From Arthrobacter sp. ov118 (GTDB lineage: Bacteria; Actinomycetota; Actinomycetes; Actinomycetales; Micrococcaceae), in contig NZ_FPAY01000001.1 in assembly GCF_900116495.1 (NCBI RefSeq), positions 248,001 through 312,000 of the forward strand: a stretch of 64,000 nt of DNA, in the 5' to 3' direction. Of this stretch, positions 32,401-41,194 are shown piece after piece. Each line of letters opens with the position of its first letter. Position 1 is the stretch's first letter. The notes below the pieces were generated by a model. The model saw only the letters and a list, made by a program, of their open reading frames with translations, had not been told where the DNA came from and did no database searches. The position numbers were made by a program, and so were the translations under genes.

Positions 32401-33963
32401 CTCCTGGGTCTCCTTGCGGGTCTGAAGCCGTGCTCCGTGCCAGGGGCTGGTGGTCGACGCGCGGCTGAAGCTGCCGAGTTCGGCGGCGCGGCGGAGCCGT
32501 TCAGCCAGCTCCTCGCGGTCCCGGATGTTGTCCAGCACGCTGCGCTTGAGCCGGATGGTCGTGGCCGGGGCCGGCTGGATGGACGTCAGCTCGGCGAGGG
32601 ACTGCATGGCCTGGTACGGGGAACAACCCCACCGCTCCCGGACATTGTGGAGCGAAGCGACATGATCCATCAGGGCGTGTCGGTGCCCGGTCAACGTGGT
32701 GTACAGGTTGCTCAGTTGCGGCTGGAGCGACTTCTCGTTGCGCACGATCGCCCGGACCAGCTGGCCCTTGAGCTGCACCGGGCTGGCGTTGCCGGTGAGT
32801 TGGAACAGCATAGATTCGAGCCCGAGGCTGTCCAGCTGGGTGGAGATCTCGGCGAGGCTGGCCCGCCTGTCGCCGACCACCAGGACGGTCTTGCCCTCGT
32901 CCACGAGGGCGCCGATCGTGTTGAGGGCGGTCTGGGTCTGTCCGGTGCCCGGCGGGCTGCTCACCACCAGCGAGTCGCCCGCCCGGACCGCGTCAATGAC
33001 GTACTGCTGGTCCGTGTCGGCGTCGAGCAGCAAAAGCTCCTCCGCAGGGTCCCGCTCGTCCGTGCTGGGGAACCGGCCGGGCTCGAGCTTGGGCACGTCG
33101 ACCCGTTCACCGGCGCCGGCCCGCGCCAGCGCGCTGATCACGGGATTGTTCTGGTTGATCCACGGGTCATCCAGGTTGCCGGAGAGGTCCGCGAACGTGG
33201 AGACGAGGAGGTTGTGCTCGATCTCGGCGCCGTGAATCGGCTGGACCAGGGTGCCCAGGCGGTCCAGGACGGGCTGGGGGTCGTAACGGGCTGTGCTGTA
33301 CGCCATCCGGGTCACCGCGTTGACATCAAAGACGATCCCGTGGACCGACTTCAGATGGCGGACCAGGGCGGGGTTGATCTGCGCCTGCTCGGTGAGCTGG
33401 AGTTCATAGTCGTCCTCGCCGGGGCGCACCGTGAGGGAGATGGCGGCGAGCATGACCGGAGCGGAGATGCGTTGCGGCTTACCTCCGACGGCGGAGGTCC
33501 AGACGACCGTGCCGGCGGAGAAATAGCCCGCGTCGATGCCCCGGTCGTTGGCGAGTTCGAAGATCTTGGAGCGCAGGTTGCGCGAGGCCCTGGCCGCAAC
33601 GACGTACTGCTGGCGGTCGCGGATCAGGGTGGAGAGCCGGGTGCGTCGTCCCGCCATCAGCTGGGCAAGCCCGGACGGATGCGCAGTGGTCAGGTCGATC
33701 GAGCCCTCGGGCGTCTTGGTGAAGCGCAGCATCGTATCTGCACCGGTGACGGGTTTGAGTCCCGACAGCCATTTCCTGAACTCCTCGGAGCCCTCGGGGT
33801 GGCCTTGACCAACTGACACTGCTGCCTTCTTTTCTGTGCTCGACTTCTCTGTGCTGTAAATCCCTGCGCTGTCATGCTCTGTGCTGTCATGCCCTGCGCT
33901 GTGGTGGTCCGTCCCGTACGGCGGCGCGCTCGACTTTAGCGCGTTCGTTGTGTCAACGCTCAT
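29488..33963 (-). CDS. Large helicase/nuclease-like protein with altered ATPase motifs
   Basis: 1,491 residues, related to superfamily-I helicases with a C-terminal Vsr/DUF559-like nuclease. After ~35 His/Ser/Thr-rich residues comes an N-terminal domain. The P-loop at about residue 336 reads P-P-G-T-G-Q-T-Q-T: the ATP-binding Lys is Gln. The Walker-B-equivalent (about 870) reads V-V-I-L-D-A-E, not D-E. Helicase motif remnants G-L-V-R-D-H-V-I-F-S-P-G-Y-G-R (about 1078) and A-M-T-R-A-R-R-S-L-H-V-L follow, then the nuclease-like part with A-I-E-S-D-G (about 1224) and L-G-W-R-Y. The last ~180 residues are low-complexity Gln/Glu/Pro. GGAGG lies 8 nt before the chosen ATG. It may be a pseudo-ATPase or use unusual chemistry; its role is unknown, and DNA repair or defence is conceivable. 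Confidence 0.75.
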   Translation of the reverse strand: MSVDTTNALKSSAPPYGTDHHSAGHDSTEHDSAGIYSTEKSSTEKKAAVSVGQGHPEGSEEFRKWLSGLKPVTGADTMLRFTKTPEGSIDLTTAHPSGLAQLMAGRRTRLSTLIRDRQQYVVAARASRNLRSKIFELANDRGIDAGYFSAGTVVWTSAVGGKPQRISAPVMLAAISLTVRPGEDDYELQLTEQAQINPALVRHLKSVHGIVFDVNAVTRMAYSTARYDPQPVLDRLGTLVQPIHGAEIEHNLLVSTFADLSGNLDDPWINQNNPVISALARAGAGERVDVPKLEPGRFPSTDERDPAEELLLLDADTDQQYVIDAVRAGDSLVVSSPPGTGQTQTALNTIGALVDEGKTVLVVGDRRASLAEISTQLDSLGLESMLFQLTGNASPVQLKGQLVRAIVRNEKSLQPQLSNLYTTLTGHRHALMDHVASLHNVRERWGCSPYQAMQSLAELTSIQPAPATTIRLKRSVLDNIRDREELAERLRRAAELGSFSRASTTSPWHGARLQTRKETQEAQAVARSVAEKLPLLRGRMDEVAEHAEIRLGGTFAEWGEQIDLLVAVRESLDKFTPDIFDRPVHDLISATASSAWRRERGIEMPSMQRSRLRRVAKEYVRPGVHITDLHSSLVLVQEQRAAWSGYATTQRHPAVPSGLAEISGLYRQLEAELAELGQAVKHTAAGGELDRAPYAELLTRVQRLVADTATLETLPERTLLVESMREHGLGELLADLAAREVPEGSVAAELELAWWQSALEAMISGDDYLAMSDGDALRQLEAEYRLADNAHIASGAARLRWNLSERWRAAIEAYPRQAELLRSLLKDGRVTLAALSGQAQELLPTLVPVWSVSPYLMTGILPIEQTFDAVVILDAETTSLQAVLPAIARARQVIAFGDEQIASPRTFTVGVERLAAGESSYQSVDSAYRALSAVLPVWNLRTVYRAVDEDLVRQLSKGYYRGELARLPEGQSATGLDRALTVEYLPDGTGLPSADHDGVESVVAEVNRAVELVFEHARLRPRTSLAVVTGSLRHAARIGEAIRAQLPNYPMLSSFFTAGEESFRVVDLERAQGLVRDHVIFSPGYGRTPHGRTLHSLGPLSAEGGRAKFALAMTRARRSLHVLSCFRPEDLDVSRLSHGAVDFYELLDREIAGNSDLGSPASRAAASEQALGADPLVADLGDRLRARGARVWHQYDGVLNMVAAADPMTTIGQEDAEIPRPVAIESDGTSHYRRMSVRERSRLRPQLLERLGWRYMPLWTIEVFTDPSACADRIGGYLGLEKPSSSSRLRPSQGFFDDDIEHLVINDSGARRRGVSSGHAPTQQRHPGQESPVRQSPEQDLPGQESPEGVPGQVPSADAERSAVVHGDTAPSASGPRQELESGMTGREAAGDMSADGDIQNNSSANDEQDAGTSAPTEAPTGEGTEQEPKDQEPEDQEPRERPRRAAAPAGTSGGVLPNKAAEDDPRRWGDQRDNYDHDAWLQEQKPPHWS

Positions 33964-34141
33964 CTGTGTTGCCTCCGCGTTTTCCATGGCCGCGCTGAGG
34001 GTGCTCGCTGTTCTCTGGCTCGCGCGGGACGTCTTGGACCATACCGGCATGCTTCCGAGGGTAGCCCGAAACATCCGCCGGTGCGGGGCCGCAACACTGG
34101 GGCGGTGCGAAATTCAAGCCGAATTGCCAGAAACAAAACGA

Positions 34142-34169
34142 AATGGCCGGCCCCTAAAGGCCAGCCATT
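34142..34169 (-). terminator. Hairpin terminator after guaA
   Basis: Arms AATGGCCGGCC / GGCCAGCCATT (one bulge), 8 nt beyond the guaA stop codon on the minus strand, followed by TTTCGTTTTG. Confidence 0.75.
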
Positions 34170-34176
34170 CACACTG

Positions 34177-35766
34177 CTATTCCCACTCGATGGTTCCCGG
34201 CGGCTTGCTGGTCACGTCCAGCACCACGCGGTTGACGCCGTCCACCTCGTTCGTGATCCGGTTGGAAATCCGGGCCAGGAGGTCGTAGGGAAGCCTCGAC
34301 CAGTCGGCGGTCATGGCGTCCTCGGAGGAGACGGGACGGAGCACGATCGGGTGTCCATAGGTGCGGCCGTCGCCCTGGACGCCCACGCTGCGGACGTCCG
34401 CCAGCAGCACCACGGGCATCTGCCAGACCTCGTTGTCCAGTCCGGCGGCGGTCAGTTCGGCGCGGGCGATCGCGTCGGCTTTCCGGAGCAGGTCCAGGCG
34501 TTCCTTGGTGACGTCGCCGACGATCCGGATCCCGAGGCCCGGCCCCGGGAACGGCTGGCGTCCGACGATCTCCTGCGGAAGTCCGAGCTGGGCGCCGACG
34601 GCGCGGACCTCGTCCTTGAAGAGGGCGCGCAGCGGTTCAACGAGCTCAAACTGCAGGTCCTCCGGCAGTCCGCCCACGTTGTGGTGGCTCTTGATGTTGG
34701 CCGCACCTTCGCCGCCGCCGGATTCGACGACGTCCGGGTACAGGGTGCCTTGGACGAGGAACTTGATCTTTTCGCCGTGTGCCGCAGCCTCGGCGATGAT
34801 CGCCAGTTCGGCTTCTTCGAAGGCGCGGATGAACTCGCGGCCGATGATCTTGCGCTTGGTCTCCGGGTCGCTGACGCCAGCCAGGGCGCTCAGGAAACGC
34901 TCCTGCTCGTTGGCGACATAGAGCTTCACGCCTGTGGCGGCCACAAAATCGCGTTCGACCTGTTCGGCTTCGCCTTCACGCAGCAGGCCGTGATCCACGA
35001 AGACGCAGGTCAGCTGGTCGCCGACAGCGCGCTGGACCAAGGCCGCCGCCACTGCCGAGTCGACGCCGCCGGACAGGCCGCAAATGACCCGGGAGTCGCC
35101 GATCTGCTCACGAATGCGCTGGACCTGCTCTTCCAGGATGTTGCCGGTGGTCCAGTTCGGTTCCAGCCGGGCGCCCTTGAAGAGGAAGTTCTCCAGGACT
35201 TCCTGGCCATAGGCCGAGTGCTTGACCTCGGGGTGCCACTGGACTCCATAGAGGCGCTTGTCCTCGTTGGCGAACGCGGCGACGTCGGCGCCCGCCGTCG
35301 TCGCGAGGACCTCGAAGCCTTCGGGGGCCTCATGGACGGAGTCGCCGTGGCTCATCCAGGTGCTCTGGTGCTGCGGCATGCCGGCCAGGATGGACCGGCC
35401 CTCGCCCAGGGTGGTGGTCTCGGTGGCACCGTACTCCCGCAGACCGGTGCGCGCCACCTTGCCGCCGAGGGCGTTGGCCATGGCCTGGAAGCCGTAGCAG
35501 ATGCCGAAGACCGGGACGCCGGCCTCGAAGAGGTCCGCTCCCACATTCGGGGCGCCGTCGGCGTAGACGCTGGCGGGGCCGCCCGAGAGGATAATCGCGG
35601 AGGGGTTCTTGGCCAGCAGCTGCTCGGTGCTGAAGGTATGCGGAACCACTTCCGAATACACATTCGCTTCCCGGACGCGGCGGGCAATCAGCTGCGCGTA
35701 CTGGGCACCGTAGTCAACAACCAGGACCGGCCTGTGGGACGTCTGGGATGCAGTGGGAGTAGTCAC
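34177..35766 (-). CDS. guaA: GMP synthase (glutamine-hydrolysing)
   Basis: Converts XMP to GMP, using glutamine and ATP. 529 residues: a class-I glutamine amidotransferase domain with the nucleophile in G-I-C-Y-G-F-Q (about residue 97), then an ATP-pyrophosphatase domain with the P-loop L-S-G-G-V-D-S-A-V (about 237) and a C-terminal dimerisation domain ending [17 protein letters not shown], exactly the family's end. It is alone on its transcript, bounded by a terminator, and lies in the same 11-kb stretch as guaB3 and guaB. Confidence 0.97.
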   Translation of the reverse strand: MTTPTASQTSHRPVLVVDYGAQYAQLIARRVREANVYSEVVPHTFSTEQLLAKNPSAIILSGGPASVYADGAPNVGADLFEAGVPVFGICYGFQAMANALGGKVARTGLREYGATETTTLGEGRSILAGMPQHQSTWMSHGDSVHEAPEGFEVLATTAGADVAAFANEDKRLYGVQWHPEVKHSAYGQEVLENFLFKGARLEPNWTTGNILEEQVQRIREQIGDSRVICGLSGGVDSAVAAALVQRAVGDQLTCVFVDHGLLREGEAEQVERDFVAATGVKLYVANEQERFLSALAGVSDPETKRKIIGREFIRAFEEAELAIIAEAAAHGEKIKFLVQGTLYPDVVESGGGEGAANIKSHHNVGGLPEDLQFELVEPLRALFKDEVRAVGAQLGLPQEIVGRQPFPGPGLGIRIVGDVTKERLDLLRKADAIARAELTAAGLDNEVWQMPVVLLADVRSVGVQGDGRTYGHPIVLRPVSSEDAMTADWSRLPYDLLARISNRITNEVDGVNRVVLDVTSKPPGTIEWE

Positions 35767-35928
35767 CCCACTAGCCTACTTTGCGCCCCTGCCCGCCCGC
35801 ACATTGAGAAGCCTCCCCGGACCCCGAATTCCGCCCGGGGTAAGCGAACTCACATGCCCGGCGGCTGCCGCGGCGCCCCACGCCGCCCGGCACGCCGTGG
35901 TGCTGCCCGGCGTCCGCCGGCGTGCTCC

Positions 35929-36438
35929 CTAGTAGCGCTGGGGCGCCTGCGGGTTCGCCGCGAGTTCGGCCTCGACCTCTGCGTGGAACTTCTTCTCCAC
36001 GAAGAAGGACAGGAACGGCACGACGCCGCCCAGGGCCATGACCACCAGCTTGGTGAACGGCCAGCGCATGAGCGACCAGAGCCGGAAGTTGGAAATCAGG
36101 TACACGACGTACATCCAGCCGTGCACGATCAGGACCGTGACGGAGAGGTTCACGGCGCCGATCACCCCTGCGGGCTCGGCGTCGGCGAAGCCCAGCCCGA
36201 ACGGCTGGCCGGTGACGGCGTCGGTGCCGCCGGCGTACAGGTGCTGTCCGAACCCGTACCGGGCGATCAGTTCGGCGCACAGCAGCAGCAGCATCGTGCC
36301 CGTCAGGTAGGCGAGGACCTTGTAGAACTTCAGGGCGGACCGGATTTGGGCCTCGGTGCCGCCGAAGCGGCGCTTCTTGCCGGCTTTCCCCGTGCCGTTG
36401 GTCGACTTCGGCTGGATGGCGGGCTGGGGCTCGATCAT
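35929..36438 (-). CDS. DUF3817-domain membrane protein
   Basis: 169 residues, about 35 charged N-terminal residues (Lys/Gly-rich), then three hydrophobic helices with F-Y-K-V-L-A-Y-L-T-G-T and H-G-W-M-Y-V-V-Y-L, the DUF3817 core, and a charged tail. The family is common in actinobacteria and of unknown function. Its start overlaps the stop codon of the SURF1 gene by 4 nt (ATGA), so the two are cotranscribed; a link with cytochrome oxidase assembly is suggested by this alone. Confidence 0.85.
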   Translation of the reverse strand: MIEPQPAIQPKSTNGTGKAGKKRRFGGTEAQIRSALKFYKVLAYLTGTMLLLLCAELIARYGFGQHLYAGGTDAVTGQPFGLGFADAEPAGVIGAVNLSVTVLIVHGWMYVVYLISNFRLWSLMRWPFTKLVVMALGGVVPFLSFFVEKKFHAEVEAELAANPQAPQRY

Positions 36439-37391
36439 GATTGCACTCTCGGGTCTGTGGGGTGGGGGGCTGGTGGTTGCGTTTCTGCGGGAGGAGCTTC
36501 AGCTGTGTGCTGCGTGGAGGCGGGCGCTTCGGTCGTGGAGGCTTCGGTGGCCGGCTGTCCTGCCCGGTGGTGGTCTTCGTGTGTGGCGGGCTCTTGGAGC
36601 GCCATTTCCTCGTCGTGGGCGTCTTCGAGGTCGCGACGGTAGTCGTCCTTCACCAGCCGCCACCAGATGAACAATGCGAAGCCGGCAAAAACCACCCATT
36701 CCACTGAATAAAACAGATTCAGCCAGTTGACCTGCTGCGCAGGCGGCTGGGGGCCGATCCGGAGCGGTTTGACAGGACCGACGGCGGATTCCGCCCCGAC
36801 GTCGGTTCCGCCGGCAAGCTCTGTCTTTGCCGCGACAAAGCCCGGGTAGCTGCTGACGTTCCAGTCGTTGATGAGTTCGGCGACCGAGACGGCGCTGGCA
36901 CGGCCGGGCCCGGGATCTGTGCGCGGCAGCGGGGACTCGGAGGGCAGCAGGCGGCCCGTCAGTTCGATGGTTCCCGACGGCGGCGCCGCGGCGTCCGCGG
37001 GATCAGCGACCCAGCCCCGGGCGACCGGAATCCAGGTTTGCGGCGTGGCCCCGCTGCCCGACAGGGCCGGGGCACCCGTGACGGCGAAGGCGGAGACGAT
37101 CCAGTAGCCCTTCGCCCCGTCATTCAGGCGGTCCGCGACGAGGACCTGCTTTTGAGGGTCGTACCTGCCGGTGGCGGAGACCATCTGGTCCGCCACCGAT
37201 CCGGGGAAGAAACTCCCGGGTTGCAGGACCGCGGTGAGCGGGCGCACGTCCTCGGTTGCCGTGGACACGGGGGCTTCTGCCTGGGTTGAGCGACCGAACT
37301 GCCACTGACTCAGCAGCACAAAGACCCCGGAAATAGCGATCGCGAACACCAGTCCTGCGATCCAGCGGGGTTTGAGGGCAGTTTTCAGCAC
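36435..37391 (-). CDS. SURF1-family cytochrome oxidase assembly protein
   Basis: 318 residues with the SURF1 topology: an N-terminal helix (I-A-G-L-V-F-A-I-A-I-S-G-V-F, about 11-28) followed by W-Q-F-G-R, a ~190-residue outward loop containing R-G-W-V-A-D, and a C-terminal helix (W-V-V-F-A-G-F-A-L-F-I-W-W, about 230-247). A charged, Thr/Glu/Pro-rich tail follows. SURF1 aids haem a3 insertion or stabilisation in aa3-type oxidase. It overlaps the DUF3817 gene. Confidence 0.88.
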   Translation of the reverse strand: MLKTALKPRWIAGLVFAIAISGVFVLLSQWQFGRSTQAEAPVSTATEDVRPLTAVLQPGSFFPGSVADQMVSATGRYDPQKQVLVADRLNDGAKGYWIVSAFAVTGAPALSGSGATPQTWIPVARGWVADPADAAAPPSGTIELTGRLLPSESPLPRTDPGPGRASAVSVAELINDWNVSSYPGFVAAKTELAGGTDVGAESAVGPVKPLRIGPQPPAQQVNWLNLFYSVEWVVFAGFALFIWWRLVKDDYRRDLEDAHDEEMALQEPATHEDHHRAGQPATEASTTEAPASTQHTAEAPPAETQPPAPHPTDPRVQS

Positions 37392-37523
37392 CTCTTAACC
37401 GTACTTCGTCCCCCTGTAGAACAGCGAAACGGGGAACGGGGCCCGCCTAGGGTGGGACAGCCGGGTCCCTGCGTGGCGACGAAGTCGACACGAAAGGGCC
37501 TGCCCCAACCTCCGCCCCAATCT

Positions 37524-38012
37524 TCAGTGGTCGAAGAACACCAGGCTGGAGTTGATGAGTTCGGCGATCACTTCGGCGTCGTAGGCCCGGCGGAGGGACT
37601 CCCGGAAGGATTCCTTCGACAGGGAGCGTGCCAGCGTCGCGAGCACTTCAAGGTGGTCCGAAAAGGAACTCGCCGGGGTGGCGATGAGCAGAATCACAGT
37701 GGCAGGGCCGTCGGCGGCGCCAAAGTCCAGCGCCTTTCCGTACTTGGTGATGCCGACCGCGATGGAGGTCTGGGAGACCAGTTCGCTGCGGGCGTGCGGC
37801 AGCCCCACCCCGCCGGGCAAGCCGGTGGCGAGCTGGTGTTCCCGGGCGTTGACCTGCTTGAGGAAGCCCTCCAGGTCGGAAATCCGCCCAGCTTCGTACA
37901 TGCGCTCCGCGAGCTGGGACGTGGCGTCGAGCTTGCCGGTGGCGTCCATTTCGAGGATCACCATCTCGGGTGTGGTGAGCTCGGCGTCGTACCGGTCCAG
38001 TGGTTCCGCCAA
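37524..38012 (-). CDS. PTS EIIA domain protein (fructose/mannitol type)
   Basis: 162 residues, single-domain IIA. The phosphorylated histidine lies in G-V-G-L-P-H-A-R-S-E (about residue 71), followed by L-V-S-Q-T-S-I-A-V-G. It would accept phosphate from HPr and hand it to a IIB domain, but no IIB, IIC, HPr or EI gene is in the window. Free-standing EIIAs are sometimes regulatory. It is on the same strand as glpD, which ends 85 nt upstream, so cotranscription is possible; a regulatory link to glycerol use would be plausible. Confidence 0.85.
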   Translation of the reverse strand: MAEPLDRYDAELTTPEMVILEMDATGKLDATSQLAERMYEAGRISDLEGFLKQVNAREHQLATGLPGGVGLPHARSELVSQTSIAVGITKYGKALDFGAADGPATVILLIATPASSFSDHLEVLATLARSLSKESFRESLRRAYDAEVIAELINSSLVFFDH

Positions 38013-38097
38013 GAGTAGTCCCTTCGAAGTGGCGTCAGTGCCCGCCGGCCGGCAGTCCTGACCCCCATTGTGGTCCGCACCGCCGGCCGGCTGGGTC

Positions 38098-39849
38098 TCA
38101 GCGCAAAGGGACGATGTCCTCCACGCCCATCCGCGCGGCGTCGGCGGATTCGTCGTCCGGCTGCTGCTGGCTCAGGCGCTCGGCGTCGACCCGGGCCAGA
38201 TAGTGCTTGACTTCGCTCTCGCGCTGCGCATCACTCCAGCCGAGAACGTCTCCGATTAGTTTAGCGACTACCGGAGCGGCGGACACACCCCGGTCCCACG
38301 CCTCGATCGAAATCCGGGTGCGGCGGGTCAGGACGTCCTGAACGTGGCGGGCGCCTTCATGCGTGGCCGCGTAGACGGCCTCGGCGCCGAGGTAGTCGTC
38401 CGCGCCTGGCAGCGGCTCGGCAAGTTCCGGGTTGCCGGCGATGGGGGCCAGCACTTCGGGAACCATGGCGCCGTACCGGTTGAGCAGGTGTTCGATCCGG
38501 GCCACGTGGACGCCGGCCTCCTCCGCCATCCGGTTCCGCTGGTTCCACGCGGCTTTGAAACCGCTGGCCCCCAGGAGCGGGATGGACTCCGTGCAGCTGG
38601 GCGGGACGCGTTCGTCCATGCTGCGCGTTGCCTCATCGACGGCGTCCTTGGCCATGACCCGGTAGGTGGTCCATTTCCCGCCGGCCACCACCACGAGTCC
38701 CGGCACGGGGTGGGCCACCACGTGTTCCCGCGAGAGCTTGGCGGTGGAGTCGCTTTCCCCGGCCAGGAGCGGACGCAGGCCGGCATAGACGCCCTCGACG
38801 TCCTCGCGGGTGAGCGGTCGTTTGAGGACCGTGTTCACGTGCTCCAGCAGGTAGTCGATGTCCTTGCTGGAGGCCGCCGGGTGGGCCTTGTCGAGGTGCC
38901 AGTCCGTGTCGGTGGTCCCGATGATCCAGTGCCGGCCCCAGGGGATCACAAACAGCACGGATTTCTCAGTCCGCAGGATCAGCCCCACCGTGGACTGGAT
39001 CCGGTCGCGGGGCACCACGAGGTGGATGCCCTTAGAGGCGCGCACCTTCAGCTGACCGCGGTCCGTCACCATGGCCTGGGTCTCGTCGGTCCAGACGCCC
39101 GTGGCGTTGATGACCTGCTTGGCCCGGATCTTGAAGCTCGAGCCGTCCTCGTGGTTGACCACTTTGGCGCCGACCACACGCTCGCCTTCGCGCACGAAGT
39201 CAACGACCGACATCTGGCTGACGGCGTGGGCGCCGTAATGTGCAGCGGTCCGCACGAGGTTGGCCACGTACTTCGCGTCGTCCACCTGGCCGTCGTAGTA
39301 CCTGATGGATCCCACGAAGGCGTCGTTCTTCAGGCTCGGCGCGGCCCGCAGGGTGCCGCGGCGGCTCAGGTGCTTGTGGAAGGGCACGCCGCGGCTGTGC
39401 CCGCCGGTAATGGACATGACGTCATACAGCGCGATGCCGGCGCCGACATAGGGCCGCTCCACCACATGTTTGGTGAGCGGGTAGAGGAACGGCACAGGCC
39501 GGGCCAGGTGCGGGGCGAGGACGGAGAGGATGAGCCCGCGCTCGTGCAGCGCCTCCTTGACCAGGGCGAAGTCGAGCATTTCGAGGTAGCGCAGGCCGCC
39601 GTGGATGAGCTTGGAGGACCGTGAGGAGGTGCCGGCTGCCCAGTCGTTGGCCTCGACGATGCCGACGCTCAGCCCGCGCGTGACGGCGTCCAGGGCGGCG
39701 CCGGCGCCGACGATTCCTCCGCCCACGATCAGGATGTCGAGTTCCCTGCCCGGGTCCGCGGTGCCCTTGAGGAAGGCGATGGACGCTTCACGCTCCGCGG
39801 GGCCCAGGGCACCTCCGGCCGCGGAAGAACTGCCGGGAAAACTGTTCAT
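38098..39849 (-). CDS. glpD: Glycerol-3-phosphate dehydrogenase (FAD-dependent)
   Basis: Oxidises sn-glycerol-3-phosphate to dihydroxyacetone phosphate, feeding electrons to the quinone pool from the membrane face. 583 residues with the FAD dinucleotide-binding motif I-V-G-G-G-I-V-G-A-G near residue 38, G-T-S-S-R-S-S-K-L-I-H-G-G-L-R-Y (about 77-92), a family signature, and the C-terminal DAO-type domain. The start at 39849 has GGAGG 6 nt upstream; the longer open frame has none. Downstream gene: EIIA. Confidence 0.95.
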   Translation of the reverse strand: MNSFPGSSSAAGGALGPAEREASIAFLKGTADPGRELDILIVGGGIVGAGAALDAVTRGLSVGIVEANDWAAGTSSRSSKLIHGGLRYLEMLDFALVKEALHERGLILSVLAPHLARPVPFLYPLTKHVVERPYVGAGIALYDVMSITGGHSRGVPFHKHLSRRGTLRAAPSLKNDAFVGSIRYYDGQVDDAKYVANLVRTAAHYGAHAVSQMSVVDFVREGERVVGAKVVNHEDGSSFKIRAKQVINATGVWTDETQAMVTDRGQLKVRASKGIHLVVPRDRIQSTVGLILRTEKSVLFVIPWGRHWIIGTTDTDWHLDKAHPAASSKDIDYLLEHVNTVLKRPLTREDVEGVYAGLRPLLAGESDSTAKLSREHVVAHPVPGLVVVAGGKWTTYRVMAKDAVDEATRSMDERVPPSCTESIPLLGASGFKAAWNQRNRMAEEAGVHVARIEHLLNRYGAMVPEVLAPIAGNPELAEPLPGADDYLGAEAVYAATHEGARHVQDVLTRRTRISIEAWDRGVSAAPVVAKLIGDVLGWSDAQRESEVKHYLARVDAERLSQQQPDDESADAARMGVEDIVPLR

Positions 39850-39961
39850 GTTACGCCTCCATCCGGATCGTACCTCGTAGGGCACCAGACTACTTCCAAG
39901 TCTTCCCGATGGGCAGGGCCATTCCACCGCCGGCGGAGCGCACAGTTTTTCCGCTTAGTGC

Positions 39962-41098
39962 TCAGTTTCCGGCGTAAGGCGAGACGACGACGTCGACGCG
40001 CTGGAATTCCTTCAGGTCCGAGTAGCCGGTGGTTGCCATCGAACGGCGCAGCGCCCCGATCAGGTTGGAGGTGCCGTTGGTGTGGTGGCCCGGCCCGAAC
40101 AGAACCTCTTCCAGCGGACCCACGGTTCCGACGTTGACCCTGTCGCCGCGGGGCAGTTCGAGGTGGTGGGCTTCCTGGCCCCAGTGCCAGCCCCGGCCGG
40201 GCGCTTCCTCGGACCGGGCCAAGGCACTGCCCAGCATGACGGCGTCGGCGCCCATGGCGATGGACTTGACGATGTCACCGGAACTGCCCATGCCGCCGTC
40301 GGCGATGACATGCACGTAGCGTCCGCCGGATTCATCCATGTAATCCCGGCGGGCGGCCGCGACGTCGGAGATGGCGGAGGCCATCGGCGAATGGATGCCG
40401 AGGGCGCGGCGGGTGGTGGTGGTGGCTCCCCCGCCGAAACCGACCAGGACGCCGGCGGCGCCGGTGCGCATCAGGTGCAGGGCCGGCGTGTAGCCGGCGG
40501 CCCCGCCGACGATCACGGGGACGTCGAGTTCGTAGATGAACTGCTTGAGGTTCAGCGGCTCGTGGTCTTTGGAGACATGCTCAGCCGAGACGGTGGTTCC
40601 GCGGATGACGAAGATGTCGACGCCGGCGGCCACCACGGTCTTGTAGTGTTCCTGCGTGCGCTGCGGGGTCAGCGAGCCGGCCACGGTGACTCCGGCGGCG
40701 CGGATCTCGGCGAGACGGGTCGTGATCAGCTCGGGCTGGATCGGCGCCTGGTAAAGCTCCTGCATCCGCCGGGTGACGGCGGGGCTGTTGGTCTCGTCCG
40801 CGAGGCCGGCGATTTCGTCCAGCACTGACTGCGGGTTCTCGTACCTGGTCCACAGGCCTTCGAGGTCGAGCACGCCGAGTCCGCCGAGGCGGCCCAGGGC
40901 GATGACGGTTTCCGGCGACATGGCCGAGTCCATGGGCGCAGCGATGACCGGCATGTCGAACTTGTAGGCATCGATCTGCCAGGAGACGGAGACGTCCTTG
41001 GGGTCACGGGTGCGTCGGTTGGGGATGATCGCAATGTCATCCAGGGAGTAGGCACGGCGCCCACGCTTGCCTCGGCCAATCTCAATCTCGTAAGTCAC
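39962..41098 (-). CDS. guaB3: GuaB3-family IMP dehydrogenase-related protein
   Basis: 378 residues, an IMP-dehydrogenase barrel without CBS domains, starting E-I-E-I-G-R-G-K-R-G-R-R-A-Y, the usual GuaB3 N-terminus. The IMPDH active-site loop [11 protein letters not shown] is represented by G-F-G-G-G-A-T-T-T-T-R, so the catalytic Cys position holds Thr as far as I can align it. The phosphate-binding H-V-I-A-D-G-G-M-G-S-S-G-D is intact. Recent work on cyanobacterial GuaB3 reported IMPDH activity; whether this variant is active is open. It is divergent from the hypothetical gene at 41195. Confidence 0.9.
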   Translation of the reverse strand: MTYEIEIGRGKRGRRAYSLDDIAIIPNRRTRDPKDVSVSWQIDAYKFDMPVIAAPMDSAMSPETVIALGRLGGLGVLDLEGLWTRYENPQSVLDEIAGLADETNSPAVTRRMQELYQAPIQPELITTRLAEIRAAGVTVAGSLTPQRTQEHYKTVVAAGVDIFVIRGTTVSAEHVSKDHEPLNLKQFIYELDVPVIVGGAAGYTPALHLMRTGAAGVLVGFGGGATTTTRRALGIHSPMASAISDVAAARRDYMDESGGRYVHVIADGGMGSSGDIVKSIAMGADAVMLGSALARSEEAPGRGWHWGQEAHHLELPRGDRVNVGTVGPLEEVLFGPGHHTNGTSNLIGALRRSMATTGYSDLKEFQRVDVVVSPYAGN

Positions 41099-41194
41099 TG
41101 CTCTAGGTTATCCCAGCACGCGGTTTTACCCGCGACGCGTCACGGCGGACAGCGCAACGGCCCGTGCAGACGCAAGGCGACGTAAGGTGGCCGC

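Noticed and set aside
30058..33816. 1,252-residue open frame antisense to the helicase-like gene
   Set aside because: Shadow frame of a high-GC gene; no start signal and no recognisable domain, whereas the opposite strand has clear helicase motifs.
34081..36642. 853-residue open frame antisense to guaA and DUF3817
   Set aside because: Shadow frame; guaA on the other strand is unambiguous.
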